Position numbers and translations under genes: made by a program. From a virus, in the IMG/VR virus record IMGVR_UViG_3300025652_008197, positions 1-20,328 of that record: a stretch of 20,328 bases of DNA, one strand, 5' to 3'. Positions 14,291-20,328 of the stretch are shown here, piece by piece (the first letter of the stretch is position 1; each line of letters opens with the position of its first letter). The notes under the pieces were generated by a model, which saw only the letters and a program-made list of their open reading frames with translations, searched no databases and was not told the origin of the DNA.

Positions 14291-14320
14291 TCTTGCGGGC
14301 AGTTCGAAAAGGGAATCCTT

Positions 14321-15340
14321 ATGCTCAAGCCTCTTCTACCAGATCGCCACCCTACCCCGGACTTTTTCATTTGCGACATCTTTGACGCGACGCCCAAAGG
14401 CGACATGGCATCTATGGAGCATCCGATCTTCTCATTGTCGACCAAGCCTGATCTGCGGCCGCGGCACTACGAACACAACGGGATCTCCATTTCAATCAAA
14501 CCCTCTTCGGATGGTCTGGCAACGGTGCATGACCGGGACATTTTGATATTCTGCATCAGCCATCTGGTGCGCGCGATCAACGCCGGTCTTGAGCCCTCCC
14601 CTATCGTGCGCTTCAACGCATCCGAACTTTTGAAATCCACAAACCGAATGACGACCGGTCGTGGCTATGAGCTTCTCAAATCTGCCCTAGAGCGACTGCG
14701 CGGCACGACCATCAGCACCAACATCATCACAGGCGGCAAAGAGGTCTTCGACACCTTCGGTTTGATCGAGCGGGCGCGTGTGGTGCGCGAGACGCGCGAC
14801 GGGCGCATGCAGGAGATCGAGGTCAAGCTCTCAGACTGGGTTTTTAACGCGATACGTGCGCAAGAGGTGCTTACGCTACACCGAGACTACTTTCGACTCA
14901 GGAAGCCCTTAGAGCGGCGCATATACGAGCTGGCGCGCAAGCATTGCGGCCACCAACGGGACTGGCGGATTAGTCTAGGCTTGCTCAAGAAGAAATGCGG
15001 ATCCGGATCGACTTCATTCGAGTTCAAGCGCCTGATCGGCGTGATTATCGCAGAGGACATTGAACACGACCACATGCCAGATTATGCCCTGCGGTTTTCC
15101 GAGGACGAAACTCAGGTCGTGTTCACGAACCGAGGCACAGTTGGTCAGGTTTTGGAGAAGGTCGTGATCGAGCCGCTTGATCCGGACATCTATGATACTG
15201 CGCGTGTATTGGCGCCGGGATGGGACGTGCGCATGATCGAGGCGGAGTGGCGCAGCTGGGCTACAGAAAAGCCCAAGAACGCGGAGTCTGCATTCCTGGG
15301 CTTTTGTCGCAAGTGGTATGAGAAGCGCGGTGCGCCTTAA
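14321..15340 (+). CDS. repA: Plasmid replication initiator, RPA family
   Basis: A 339-residue initiator, the only plus-strand gene in the window. Residues about 30-265 match the RPA (replication initiator protein A) pattern: HPIFSLSTKPDLRPRHYEHN (34-53), DRDILIFCISHLVRAINAG (71-89), TGRGYELLKSALERLRGTTI (112-131), YFRLRKPLERRIYELARKHC (190-209) and SLGLLKKKCGS (218-228). The end (310-336) holds AEWRSWA and FLGFCRKWYE, the usual C-terminal Trp-rich tail. RPA proteins bind iterons as winged-helix initiators. AAGGGA stands 6-7 bases before the ATG. The iterons directly upstream support function. Nothing looks broken. The stop codon overlaps the stop of the convergent gene. This gene type belongs to plasmids and not to standard lytic phages. 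Confidence 0.92.
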   Translation: MLKPLLPDRHPTPDFFICDIFDATPKGDMASMEHPIFSLSTKPDLRPRHYEHNGISISIKPSSDGLATVHDRDILIFCISHLVRAINAGLEPSPIVRFNASELLKSTNRMTTGRGYELLKSALERLRGTTISTNIITGGKEVFDTFGLIERARVVRETRDGRMQEIEVKLSDWVFNAIRAQEVLTLHRDYFRLRKPLERRIYELARKHCGHQRDWRISLGLLKKKCGSGSTSFEFKRLIGVIIAEDIEHDHMPDYALRFSEDETQVVFTNRGTVGQVLEKVVIEPLDPDIYDTARVLAPGWDVRMIEAEWRSWATEKPKNAESAFLGFCRKWYEKRGAP

Positions 15341-15546
15341 CCGATCGGCTCTATCCATTCGCCACAGCTATCAATCGCGTCGGAGCCTTTCTTACCACAG
15401 CAATAGCAGTGCGATTGTGGCAAACCCAGATACCCGTTGCCCCAAGCCACATAAAAGACATGCCCTTTGACCGAACAGATCGTCTCGCGCCATAACTGCT
15501 TCCAGCTGGGTTTAACGGCCTTGTTCTGAACGTGATGCGGTTTCAT
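15337..15546 (-). CDS. Small Cys-rich phage protein
   Basis: A 69-residue protein with ICSVKGHVFYVAWG (24-37) and SHCYCCGKKG (46-55), so up to five cysteines and two histidines could bind zinc. It is similar in plan to the small zinc protein at 4511-4786 (C, then H, then CxxCG) and may belong to the same broad group of phage zinc ribbons. The ATG at 15546 has AGGA 7 bases upstream and overlaps the preceding stop (ATGA); a longer frame to 15672 was rejected. It ends in a 4-base stop-to-stop overlap with rep. Confidence 0.65.
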   Translation of the reverse strand: MKPHHVQNKAVKPSWKQLWRETICSVKGHVFYVAWGNGYLGLPQSHCYCCGKKGSDAIDSCGEWIEPIG

Positions 15547-15743
15547 TTCATTTCCTCGTATAACCACACCCACTCTCCCTGAGAGTAGATACCGCGTCTC
15601 AAAACTACTCCAAACCAGGAGACACTTCCGCACTCGAGACGCACCGGAAGCCAGCAGAAATGCGTGTGCCAATTAGAAAGGCGGCGATGCTCTTCGAGAC
15701 GCCTTTCTGCTTTATCTTCCTCTGTTTTGAACCGAAAGATCAT
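15543..15743 (-). CDS. Small Trp-rich hypothetical phage protein
   Basis: A 66-residue protein. It begins with a charged helix (TEEDKAERRLEEHRRLSNWH, 7-26) followed by a Trp-rich beta-like part (FCWLPVRL, 29-36; SWFGVVLRRG, 42-51; WVWLYEEMK, 58-66). Short W-H-x-x-F-x-W-x-P-V-R proteins are frequent in tailed phages with no known role, as I recall. It overlaps the ligase stop by ATGA at its start and overlaps the next gene by 4 bases at its end, so it is part of the ligase message. Confidence 0.65.
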   Translation of the reverse strand: MIFRFKTEEDKAERRLEEHRRLSNWHTHFCWLPVRLECGSVSWFGVVLRRGIYSQGEWVWLYEEMK

Positions 15744-17281
15744 GCCGCGTCCTTCTCGCCCTGCTTGTCGTCACGCCACATAATAAAGCGGGGATGACGC
15801 AGTGAGCCGTCTGGCGTGACTTCGTGAAACTTCACCTCGATCATACCGCCGACGACCGTGTAGGCAGGTGGGATCAACTTGTTTGCATCCCAGACAATGC
15901 CCTTTGTGTCGGGTCGATGATCGAACGCACCCGGATCATGAATTGCGGCCGCGGCAATCTCGCGTGTAAAGACGCGCCATATCTCGTCACGCTGCGCATC
16001 GGAAAATCCACCACCCACGCGAACCTCGACACCATTACGATTTACGATCAGCCCGCCCAGGCTCTGCTCATACTTGGTGCCGGACTCGCCCGGATATGCA
16101 CCAATCACGATCAGGTCTTCGGTTTCTTCGGCTTTCAGTTTCAGCCAAGACCGAGACTTGCGCTTCTCATAAAGTGCATCTGGGTCTTTCACCATCGCGC
16201 CTTCGAGCATCTTCGGGCCGCCGGTGTTCGTGTCGATCATTCCTGCGAGCAGTTCGGCCTCGCGCTTCTTGTCGCCACGCGCGAGATAGACGGCCAGCGG
16301 TTTTTCCAGCATCGCTTCAAAGAAGGTCTGAATTTCTTTGTCCGAATTGACGAAATACTGAGGCACCTTCTGAACAGGACCATCTGACGTCAGCAGTTCG
16401 TGGGCGATCTGAACGAACCGGTTGAGATATGCGCGCCGTTTGCGCAGCGGCAGCCCGTGCGTTCCAGGTTCGTTGAAATCGTCATAGGGCATCATGTCGT
16501 AAAGATGCAGTTCCGCACCCTCTGCGTCCGCATCCTTGCGTCTGAGCGCGCCTGTGTCCTTGAACAGACCCATCATAGCTTCGCCGTCGAGCATGAATGA
16601 GATTGCGCCAAGCTGTGTCTCACCGCCCATAAAGGAGCGCACGCCCGTCATGAACTCGCACAAACCGGGATCGACGGTGACAGCATGGCGCGCGACATCA
16701 AGAACCGGCTGAACAAGAAACTGCAACGCCGGAACAACTTTGCCAGAGCGCGTGAAGAAAGCACCCTCGCCGTTCTTGACCAACAAGGTGTTGCGCTGAC
16801 CGTCCAGCTTTGGTTCGATCACCCACGGGAACTCTTTGATATATCGCTTCTCGTATGCCTGTGCGCGCTGAACAGCAAAGCCAGGCACCAGACCAGGCAC
16901 TGCGAGATTGATCGTCGTCTCACCGATGCCGCAACGCAGATCCTTGAGAACGATCCGTGACAGCAGCATTGCGCCTTCTGTGCCGATATGACCCATGATC
17001 TTTGTCAACCGCGCCTGCGCTTCGGCGCCGGTAATCTCGCGTGCGATCAGCTGGTCAAGAAACATGAATACGCCATCCCAATCCACAGTGAATGGCGTAG
17101 GGCCAGTTGGGATAGCGCCCTTTGGTTTGATACCGTATGTCTTGAACGGGTCGTAGGCATACGTCAGCACCTTGCGACCAAACCCAGATGCGGTGACATC
17201 CTTTAAAAGCGACTCCTTCTCGAGGCGCGCGCCCGTTGCCGCAATTTCCTCGATCTTCGCAAATATCTCTGCGTGGTTCAT
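15740..17281 (-). CDS. ATP-dependent DNA ligase
   Basis: A 513-residue ligase that seals nicks using ATP. The N-terminal helical DNA-binding region (1-145) resembles T4 ligase. Nucleotidyltransferase motifs follow: motif I EPKLDGQR (156-163, with K158 the AMP-accepting lysine), LDGEAMMG (231-238), LHLYDMMPYDD (258-268), motif IV EGAMVK (360-365) and motif V SWLKLK (379-383). The OB domain runs to the end (DLIVIGAYPG, 389-398; MIEVKFHEVT, 480-489). The stretch 320-358 between motifs III and IV is somewhat long for this group. GGAG stands about 8 bases before the ATG, which overlaps the previous stop (ATGA). The WGR-domain and Cys-cluster genes lie directly upstream in the same unit. Confidence 0.93.
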   Translation of the reverse strand: MNHAEIFAKIEEIAATGARLEKESLLKDVTASGFGRKVLTYAYDPFKTYGIKPKGAIPTGPTPFTVDWDGVFMFLDQLIAREITGAEAQARLTKIMGHIGTEGAMLLSRIVLKDLRCGIGETTINLAVPGLVPGFAVQRAQAYEKRYIKEFPWVIEPKLDGQRNTLLVKNGEGAFFTRSGKVVPALQFLVQPVLDVARHAVTVDPGLCEFMTGVRSFMGGETQLGAISFMLDGEAMMGLFKDTGALRRKDADAEGAELHLYDMMPYDDFNEPGTHGLPLRKRRAYLNRFVQIAHELLTSDGPVQKVPQYFVNSDKEIQTFFEAMLEKPLAVYLARGDKKREAELLAGMIDTNTGGPKMLEGAMVKDPDALYEKRKSRSWLKLKAEETEDLIVIGAYPGESGTKYEQSLGGLIVNRNGVEVRVGGGFSDAQRDEIWRVFTREIAAAAIHDPGAFDHRPDTKGIVWDANKLIPPAYTVVGGMIEVKFHEVTPDGSLRHPRFIMWRDDKQGEKDAA

Positions 17282-17829
17282 GCTGTCTCTCCATTGATAG
17301 CGGCTGTCAGATCGCCTGTGGCGGCTGCTGTGTTGATCTTGGGCTGTGCGACGGGTTCTGGCGTAGCAACGCGGCGTGGAGCGCTCCTACCGCGCGGTGT
17401 GCTCTTGCCAGCGATAACGACATTCTTCTTCGGCGCATTGCGCGGCGCGGTGCCCAATTGCTTTGTGATACGCTCACCGGCAGAGAGGATCAGTTCGCGC
17501 TCGGCAAGAGAAACGCGATATGCGTTCATGGTGTTTTCCATGACGACCGTGTTTTCGATGCGCTCCAAATCCTCGGCGTATATCTTACCCTTCGTCGCCT
17601 CTTCGGAGTAATACTCGGACCCGATGTAGCCCTTGATAAAGGACGTCTTTTGCACAATGCGTGTTACCGGACACTTACCTGCGTGCATGCAGGCCTGACA
17701 GCCGCGACGCACGTCTGGGCCACTGCCGCGCCAGAGCATATCGCGCAGCTTCACGCAGTCCTTCATCTTCGTCTCGGCGTTGAAGATAGGACAGGTGAAA
17801 ATCATATTGCTTTGTGTGAGAATGGTCAT
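17278..17829 (-). CDS. Cys-cluster protein with disordered tail, between WGR and ligase genes
   Basis: A 183-residue protein of no family I recognise. The N-terminus has FTCPIF (11-16), KDCVKLRDMLWRG (24-36) and RRGCQACMHAGKCPVTR (41-57), giving C13, C25, C44, C47 and C53, enough for one zinc or iron-sulfur site. A helical middle (75-130) is followed by a Pro/Arg/Ala-rich tail (about 128-175) that is probably disordered and basic, suited to nucleic-acid binding. The ATG at 17829 shares one base with the WGR stop (TGATG); a TTG at 17844 would add five residues but is less likely. Tight coupling with WGR and ligase genes suggests a part in nick or break handling, but this is inference. Confidence 0.65.
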   Translation of the reverse strand: MTILTQSNMIFTCPIFNAETKMKDCVKLRDMLWRGSGPDVRRGCQACMHAGKCPVTRIVQKTSFIKGYIGSEYYSEEATKGKIYAEDLERIENTVVMENTMNAYRVSLAERELILSAGERITKQLGTAPRNAPKKNVVIAGKSTPRGRSAPRRVATPEPVAQPKINTAAATGDLTAAINGETA

Positions 17830-18353
17830 CAGAAACGCCCCCAATCTGGATTGCTTGCCTCGATGGCGGCTTGTTCGCGCGCCTTTTGTTCATGCTGTGC
17901 CTGCAACAATTGATTTCGCGCAACGGCATCGCGCTTGTCTTTTTCCTCTTTCTCTTTTGTGAGTTCGGCAAACACATTGTATGTCTTGTCGTTAGAGTGA
18001 CCGATAAGGGCGAGCGCGTTCACGCCGGTCAAATGCCGCACCATTGCCGGACCGAGCGCTCTGCTCAATGCCACCTCGGTATTCACCTCGAACTCTTTGT
18101 AAGAATTTGGCCCAGAAGTGACACCGAAGTATCCCTTTTTGATCTTCTCGTTCTCTTTCTTCACCAAAGAGGGTGAAATCTTCTTTGCAAGCCCATCTTC
18201 AATGGCAATTTGACCGAATGTGCCGGTCTTGCCCCAGCGCGTAATGCCCAGTGCAAGACCGTCAGCAGTCTCGATTTTCATAAAATGGTATTGCTTTGTG
18301 CCGACTTGATGATCGAGCGACCAGCTTGTGATTTTAACGGGGTAGTTAATCAT
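17829..18353 (-). CDS. WGR-domain protein
   Basis: A 174-residue protein. Residues about 8-85 form a WGR domain: KQYHFMKIETADGLALGITR (20-39) followed by TRWGKTGTFGQ (38-48), with the W-G-K in place of W-G-R, then a KKISPSLVKKENEKIKKGYF (57-76) helix. WGR domains occur in PARP1-3 and MolR-type proteins and bind broken or nicked DNA ends. The rest (95-174) is helical, ending in a Lys/Glu/Gln-rich coiled-coil-like segment (128-165). No catalytic domain is present. It heads the unit containing the ATP-dependent ligase. AGGA stands just 3 bases before the ATG, a tight spacing, and a TTTCGCGCTATAA element lies about 37 bases upstream. Confidence 0.78.
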   Translation of the reverse strand: MINYPVKITSWSLDHQVGTKQYHFMKIETADGLALGITRWGKTGTFGQIAIEDGLAKKISPSLVKKENEKIKKGYFGVTSGPNSYKEFEVNTEVALSRALGPAMVRHLTGVNALALIGHSNDKTYNVFAELTKEKEEKDKRDAVARNQLLQAQHEQKAREQAAIEASNPDWGRF

Positions 18354-18386
18354 ACGTCCTCGCTTTTCGCGTGATCTTTTACAGTC

Positions 18387-18402
18387 TCTTTATAGCGCGA
18401 AA
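18387..18402 (-). promoter_or_regulatory. Candidate promoter element TTTCGCGCTATAAAG before the WGR gene
   Basis: The minus strand reads CATTTCGCGCTATAAAGAG in the 92-base gap between primase and the WGR gene, about 37 bases from the WGR start. It shares 13 exact bases with the element at 3907-3922. No -35 is evident. Its place fits a promoter for the WGR-ligase unit. Confidence 0.45.
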
Positions 18403-18445
18403 TGACACGGCATGCGCTCGGGAAGTCAGTCAGCGATGAACTAGC

Positions 18446-19528
18446 CTATTTGGCGTAGGGGTTGCGCAATCTGAGCCGAATATCCAAAGATGGTGCCCAG
18501 ACATCTGCCTTGTAGAAAGCCTCGCGCACCACCTCTGACGGCACCTCGTTGGGGTCTTTGCCCTGTGGCAAAAGCGCGATCCTCGCCTTCAGCCCAATCC
18601 CCGTCAGGATCTTACCGGCATCAAGGGCAGCCAGGAGTGCGCTCCTTTCCCCGTCCCACATGATTGTTACGGTCTTCAAGCCTCTGCTCTTGAGGATGTT
18701 AAAGCGCCCCAACTGATCATCGCCCACCATTGAGCCGTAAGACAGATGCTTGCCGAAAGACCCAACCGGAACGATGTGGCGCAGATCAACTTCCTCATCC
18801 ATTGCCATCTTGATCGCAGCAACATCGAGCGCGCCTTCGCCCATCACGACATGATTTGTCGCCATGACATTCTGGCCATTGAGCAGATAGCGACCAGTGC
18901 CGGGCAGCTCCTTTGGAAACAGGTATTTCATCTTGCTGGTGCCGGTGATGTCGCGACCCTGAAAAGTCTTCAACTTGCCATCCAGATCGAACACCGGAAT
19001 GATCACGCGATTGCCGAAGTTCTGCATCTGCCAATCGCCGTCAGCGTCTCTGAAACGCCACCAACCGGACTGACAATATCGCAAGGCGAAATAACGCACG
19101 ATGTCGGGTCCGAAGCCCCTCTGTTCCAGATATTCCAGGTTGGACCCGTCCTCGAGCGGCAGCGCATCAGAAATCGGCAGCACAACTGTGTCGTAATCAA
19201 CCGCCACCAGCGCCTCGCGCTTTGGCCGCCAGCCCTGCTCTGTCAAAAGCTCCCGTGCGAAATCGAAGGTGTCACGCCAAACCACACCGCCAAGATGTTC
19301 ATGCACGAAGGTTAGCTTGTTGAAGGCCTTGTTACAGACGAAGCAGTTTCCGCGGCCTGTCTCTGTGCCGAAGTATGTGCGCCAGCGGGAGTCACCGCAG
19401 GCCGGGCAGACCTTGATGTTCAACTGCACGCCGGACGAGCCGCGCGTGACGCGAAACGGAATGCTCTCGCGGCTGAGAAAGAACTCCATGTCCAGCTCTG
19501 CCTCGAACTCCTCGACGTCTAGCTTCAT
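18446..19528 (-). CDS. DnaG/gp4-type DNA primase
   Basis: A 360-residue primase without a helicase domain. The zinc-binding domain has CPAC (41-44) and CFVC (62-65), four cysteines as in phage primases. The TOPRIM domain follows: VVMGEGALDVAAI (227-239, E231), VTIMWDGERSALLAA (287-301, D292) and GKDPNEV (323-329), the expected metal-binding acidic residues. RVIIPVFDLDGKLKTFQGRD (174-193) is the usual strand before TOPRIM. It would make RNA primers for the lagging strand. The ATG overlaps the SLOG gene stop (ATGA), and the helicase gene lies one gene further upstream, so primase and helicase are split genes here, unlike T7 gp4. Confidence 0.9.
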   Translation of the reverse strand: MKLDVEEFEAELDMEFFLSRESIPFRVTRGSSGVQLNIKVCPACGDSRWRTYFGTETGRGNCFVCNKAFNKLTFVHEHLGGVVWRDTFDFARELLTEQGWRPKREALVAVDYDTVVLPISDALPLEDGSNLEYLEQRGFGPDIVRYFALRYCQSGWWRFRDADGDWQMQNFGNRVIIPVFDLDGKLKTFQGRDITGTSKMKYLFPKELPGTGRYLLNGQNVMATNHVVMGEGALDVAAIKMAMDEEVDLRHIVPVGSFGKHLSYGSMVGDDQLGRFNILKSRGLKTVTIMWDGERSALLAALDAGKILTGIGLKARIALLPQGKDPNEVPSEVVREAFYKADVWAPSLDIRLRLRNPYAK

Positions 19529-19890
19529 ATCACTTCCCCATTTCTATCGAACCGCATCAGCGGATATCTGAACTCATTCGCCAGATCGCACATGTGTTGC
19601 GTTCCATTGGCGCCAGGAAGCGCCACGACCAATTGCGGTTTGTAATGCAGCAACATCTTGCGGTTTCGCACACGACCGGCCAGACCGCCGTAATAGCTGT
19701 TCCAGTCGGCAGGACACCTATAGGTCACGATGTCATTCTGCTCAGCCCATCGACCGGCGGCCTTATCAACACCCGGCGCGTCGCCATGCACCAGCTCGGT
19801 GACACTTATGTTACCATGCAGCCAATCGAGCGCCCGCCAGACAATCGCTTCCTCGTCAAACTTTGACCCGCCACTGACCAGAATGCGCAT
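19525..19890 (-). CDS. YspA-type (DUF2493) SLOG-family protein
   Basis: A 121-residue Rossmann-like protein. MRILVSGGSKFDEEAIVWRA (1-20) and VHGDAPGVDKAAGRWAEQ (34-51) are the family's two glycine motifs, followed by RCPADWNSYYGGLAGRVRNR (58-77) and LVVALPGANGTQHMCDLA (87-104), ending the nucleotide-binding fold. SLOG proteins are thought to bind nucleotide-derived ligands or NAD/ADP-ribose-like molecules and are common in phages and near stress systems; the ligand of this one is unknown. It is set between helicase and primase, overlapping the first by one base (TGATG) and the second by ATGA, so it is made together with the primosome. Confidence 0.88.
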   Translation of the reverse strand: MRILVSGGSKFDEEAIVWRALDWLHGNISVTELVHGDAPGVDKAAGRWAEQNDIVTYRCPADWNSYYGGLAGRVRNRKMLLHYKPQLVVALPGANGTQHMCDLANEFRYPLMRFDRNGEVI

Positions 19891-20328
19891 CAGATCACAC
19901 GCCCCAGAACTTTTTTCACAAACTGCATCTTGCTACGATCCTGCTTGAGACGCAGAGAGAAGCCGTCTTCGGTGTTCCGGGATGCAAGCCAGGTCAAACG
20001 CGCCTCACCGATCTGTTTCTCGGCCTCTGTGGCGGAGATACCCAAGAACACGTCTGCGGTGCGCACCTTGTTCCAGTCGTCACCAACGTCTGTCGCTTTA
20101 GCCGTCGCGGCCTTGGCGCCGTCACGGTTGGTCTGTGTCGCTGTCAGCATGGCGCAATTAAACTCAAAGGCGATGGCGCGCAGGTCGATATAGATAGAGC
20201 GCAGGTTGTCGATCAGATTGTCAGAGCGATATTCCGCGGCCATGATGTCTGCGTAGTCTGGAATGATCAGATCAAGAATGATCCCTTCCGAGCGATATCC
20301 TTCGATGATCCGTGCAAGTTGACTTGGT
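19890..20328 (-). CDS. DnaB-like replicative helicase, C-terminal part (cut by window edge)
   Basis: The open frame runs off the right edge, leaving 145 residues of the C-terminal ATPase domain. The first visible part has a Walker B-like ILDLIIPDYADIM (just after the edge), comparable to LIVIDYLQLM in DnaB, then a helix NLIDNLRSIYIDLRAIAFEF and the strand AMLTATQTNR, where DnaB has the conserved SQLNR-type sensor. FSLRLKQDRSKMQF near the end is the usual last beta strand with its KxR finger. It would unwind the fork 5'-3'. Only a few residues follow (VKKVLGRVI). The N-terminal domain and Walker A lie outside the window. The stop overlaps the SLOG start by one base. Confidence 0.85.
   Translation of the reverse strand, partial: PSQLARIIEGYRSEGIILDLIIPDYADIMAAEYRSDNLIDNLRSIYIDLRAIAFEFNCAMLTATQTNRDGAKAATAKATDVGDDWNKVRTADVFLGISATEAEKQIGEARLTWLASRNTEDGFSLRLKQDRSKMQFVKKVLGRVI

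Larger units (their letters stand above)
13853..14320. other. Divergent control region and probable plasmid origin
   Basis: No convincing gene lies in these 468 bases between the XRE gene (minus) and rep (plus). It holds, in order: -10-like elements for the XRE gene; an AT-rich stretch (about 13921-14000); a weak DnaA-box-like TTAGTCACA at 13997-14005; a perfect 16-bp palindrome; three GTGTTA words at 14055, 14066 and 14079; a plus-strand TATAAT; and six iterons up to 14290. AT-rich DNA next to iterons and an initiator gene is the usual plan of an iteron plasmid origin. Confidence 0.7.

Noticed and set aside
14185-14385. A 66-codon plus-strand frame over the iterons reading MGEVSLR repeats
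   Set aside because: The 30-base spacing keeps the iterons in frame and so makes a repeated peptide, but the last spacing (29) breaks the phase, the frame overlaps the rep start out of phase and looks like a by-product of the DNA repeats.
15824-16387. A 187-codon plus-strand frame
   Set aside because: Antisense to ligase motifs IV-V and the OB domain, which are plainly coding on the minus strand.
1-20328. tRNA, rRNA, insertion sequence or integrase/attachment site
   Set aside because: I saw no tRNA-like cloverleaf, transposase motif or integrase in any frame, and no paired terminal repeats.

Overview
The window looks like the DNA replication, recombination and gene-expression module of a large bacteriophage or phage-plasmid whose host is probably an alphaproteobacterium. 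Every gene except one lies on the minus strand, packed with ATGA, GTGA and TGATG overlaps. The product set is a nearly complete phage replisome: DnaB-like helicase (cut by the right edge), TOPRIM primase, ATP-dependent ligase, a C-family (DnaE) polymerase, a gp32-like single-strand binding protein, a 5'-3' exonuclease, a RecA recombinase and a possible UvsY-like mediator. No capsid, tail or lysis gene is present here, so the phage assignment rests on this gene set and architecture.

The exception is the single plus-strand gene (14321-15340). It encodes a plasmid-type replication initiator of the RPA (replication initiator protein A) family and is preceded by an array of six iterons (14141-14290). 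An XRE-type repressor-like gene (13451-13852) is read divergently from it. RPA replicons are mostly alphaproteobacterial, which is the main host clue. A plasmid replicon set inside a lytic-style phage replisome suggests an element that can persist as a plasmid and also replicate as a phage. No partition (ParAB) genes are seen in this window.

Layout, read in the direction of minus-strand transcription (right to left). Unit A, 20328-18446: helicase (partial), SLOG-family protein, primase. Unit B, 18353-15337: WGR-domain protein, Cys-cluster protein, DNA ligase and two small proteins, ending in a 4-bp convergent overlap with rep. Control region, 13853-14320: divergent promoters, palindromes and iterons. 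Unit C, 13852-3943: XRE regulator, small hypothetical, CobT-like VWA protein with a zincin motif, CobS-like MoxR ATPase, sigma-70 region 2 protein, Cys-motif protein, small membrane protein, DnaE polymerase with a C-terminal uracil-DNA-glycosylase-like domain, small zinc-ribbon protein, UvsY-like protein. Unit D, 3706-484: single-strand binding protein, exonuclease, RecA. Unit E, from 421 off the left edge: ASCH-domain protein.

Points of most interest: the plasmid replicon inside a phage replisome; the DnaE-UDG fusion; the CobT-like protein that carries an intact HExxH motif; a phage sigma-like protein alongside a recurring GCGCTATAA element upstream of several units; and a repeat-rich, A-rich leader before the single-strand binding protein that may be an autoregulatory site. 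All functional calls come from reading motifs by eye; no database search was run.
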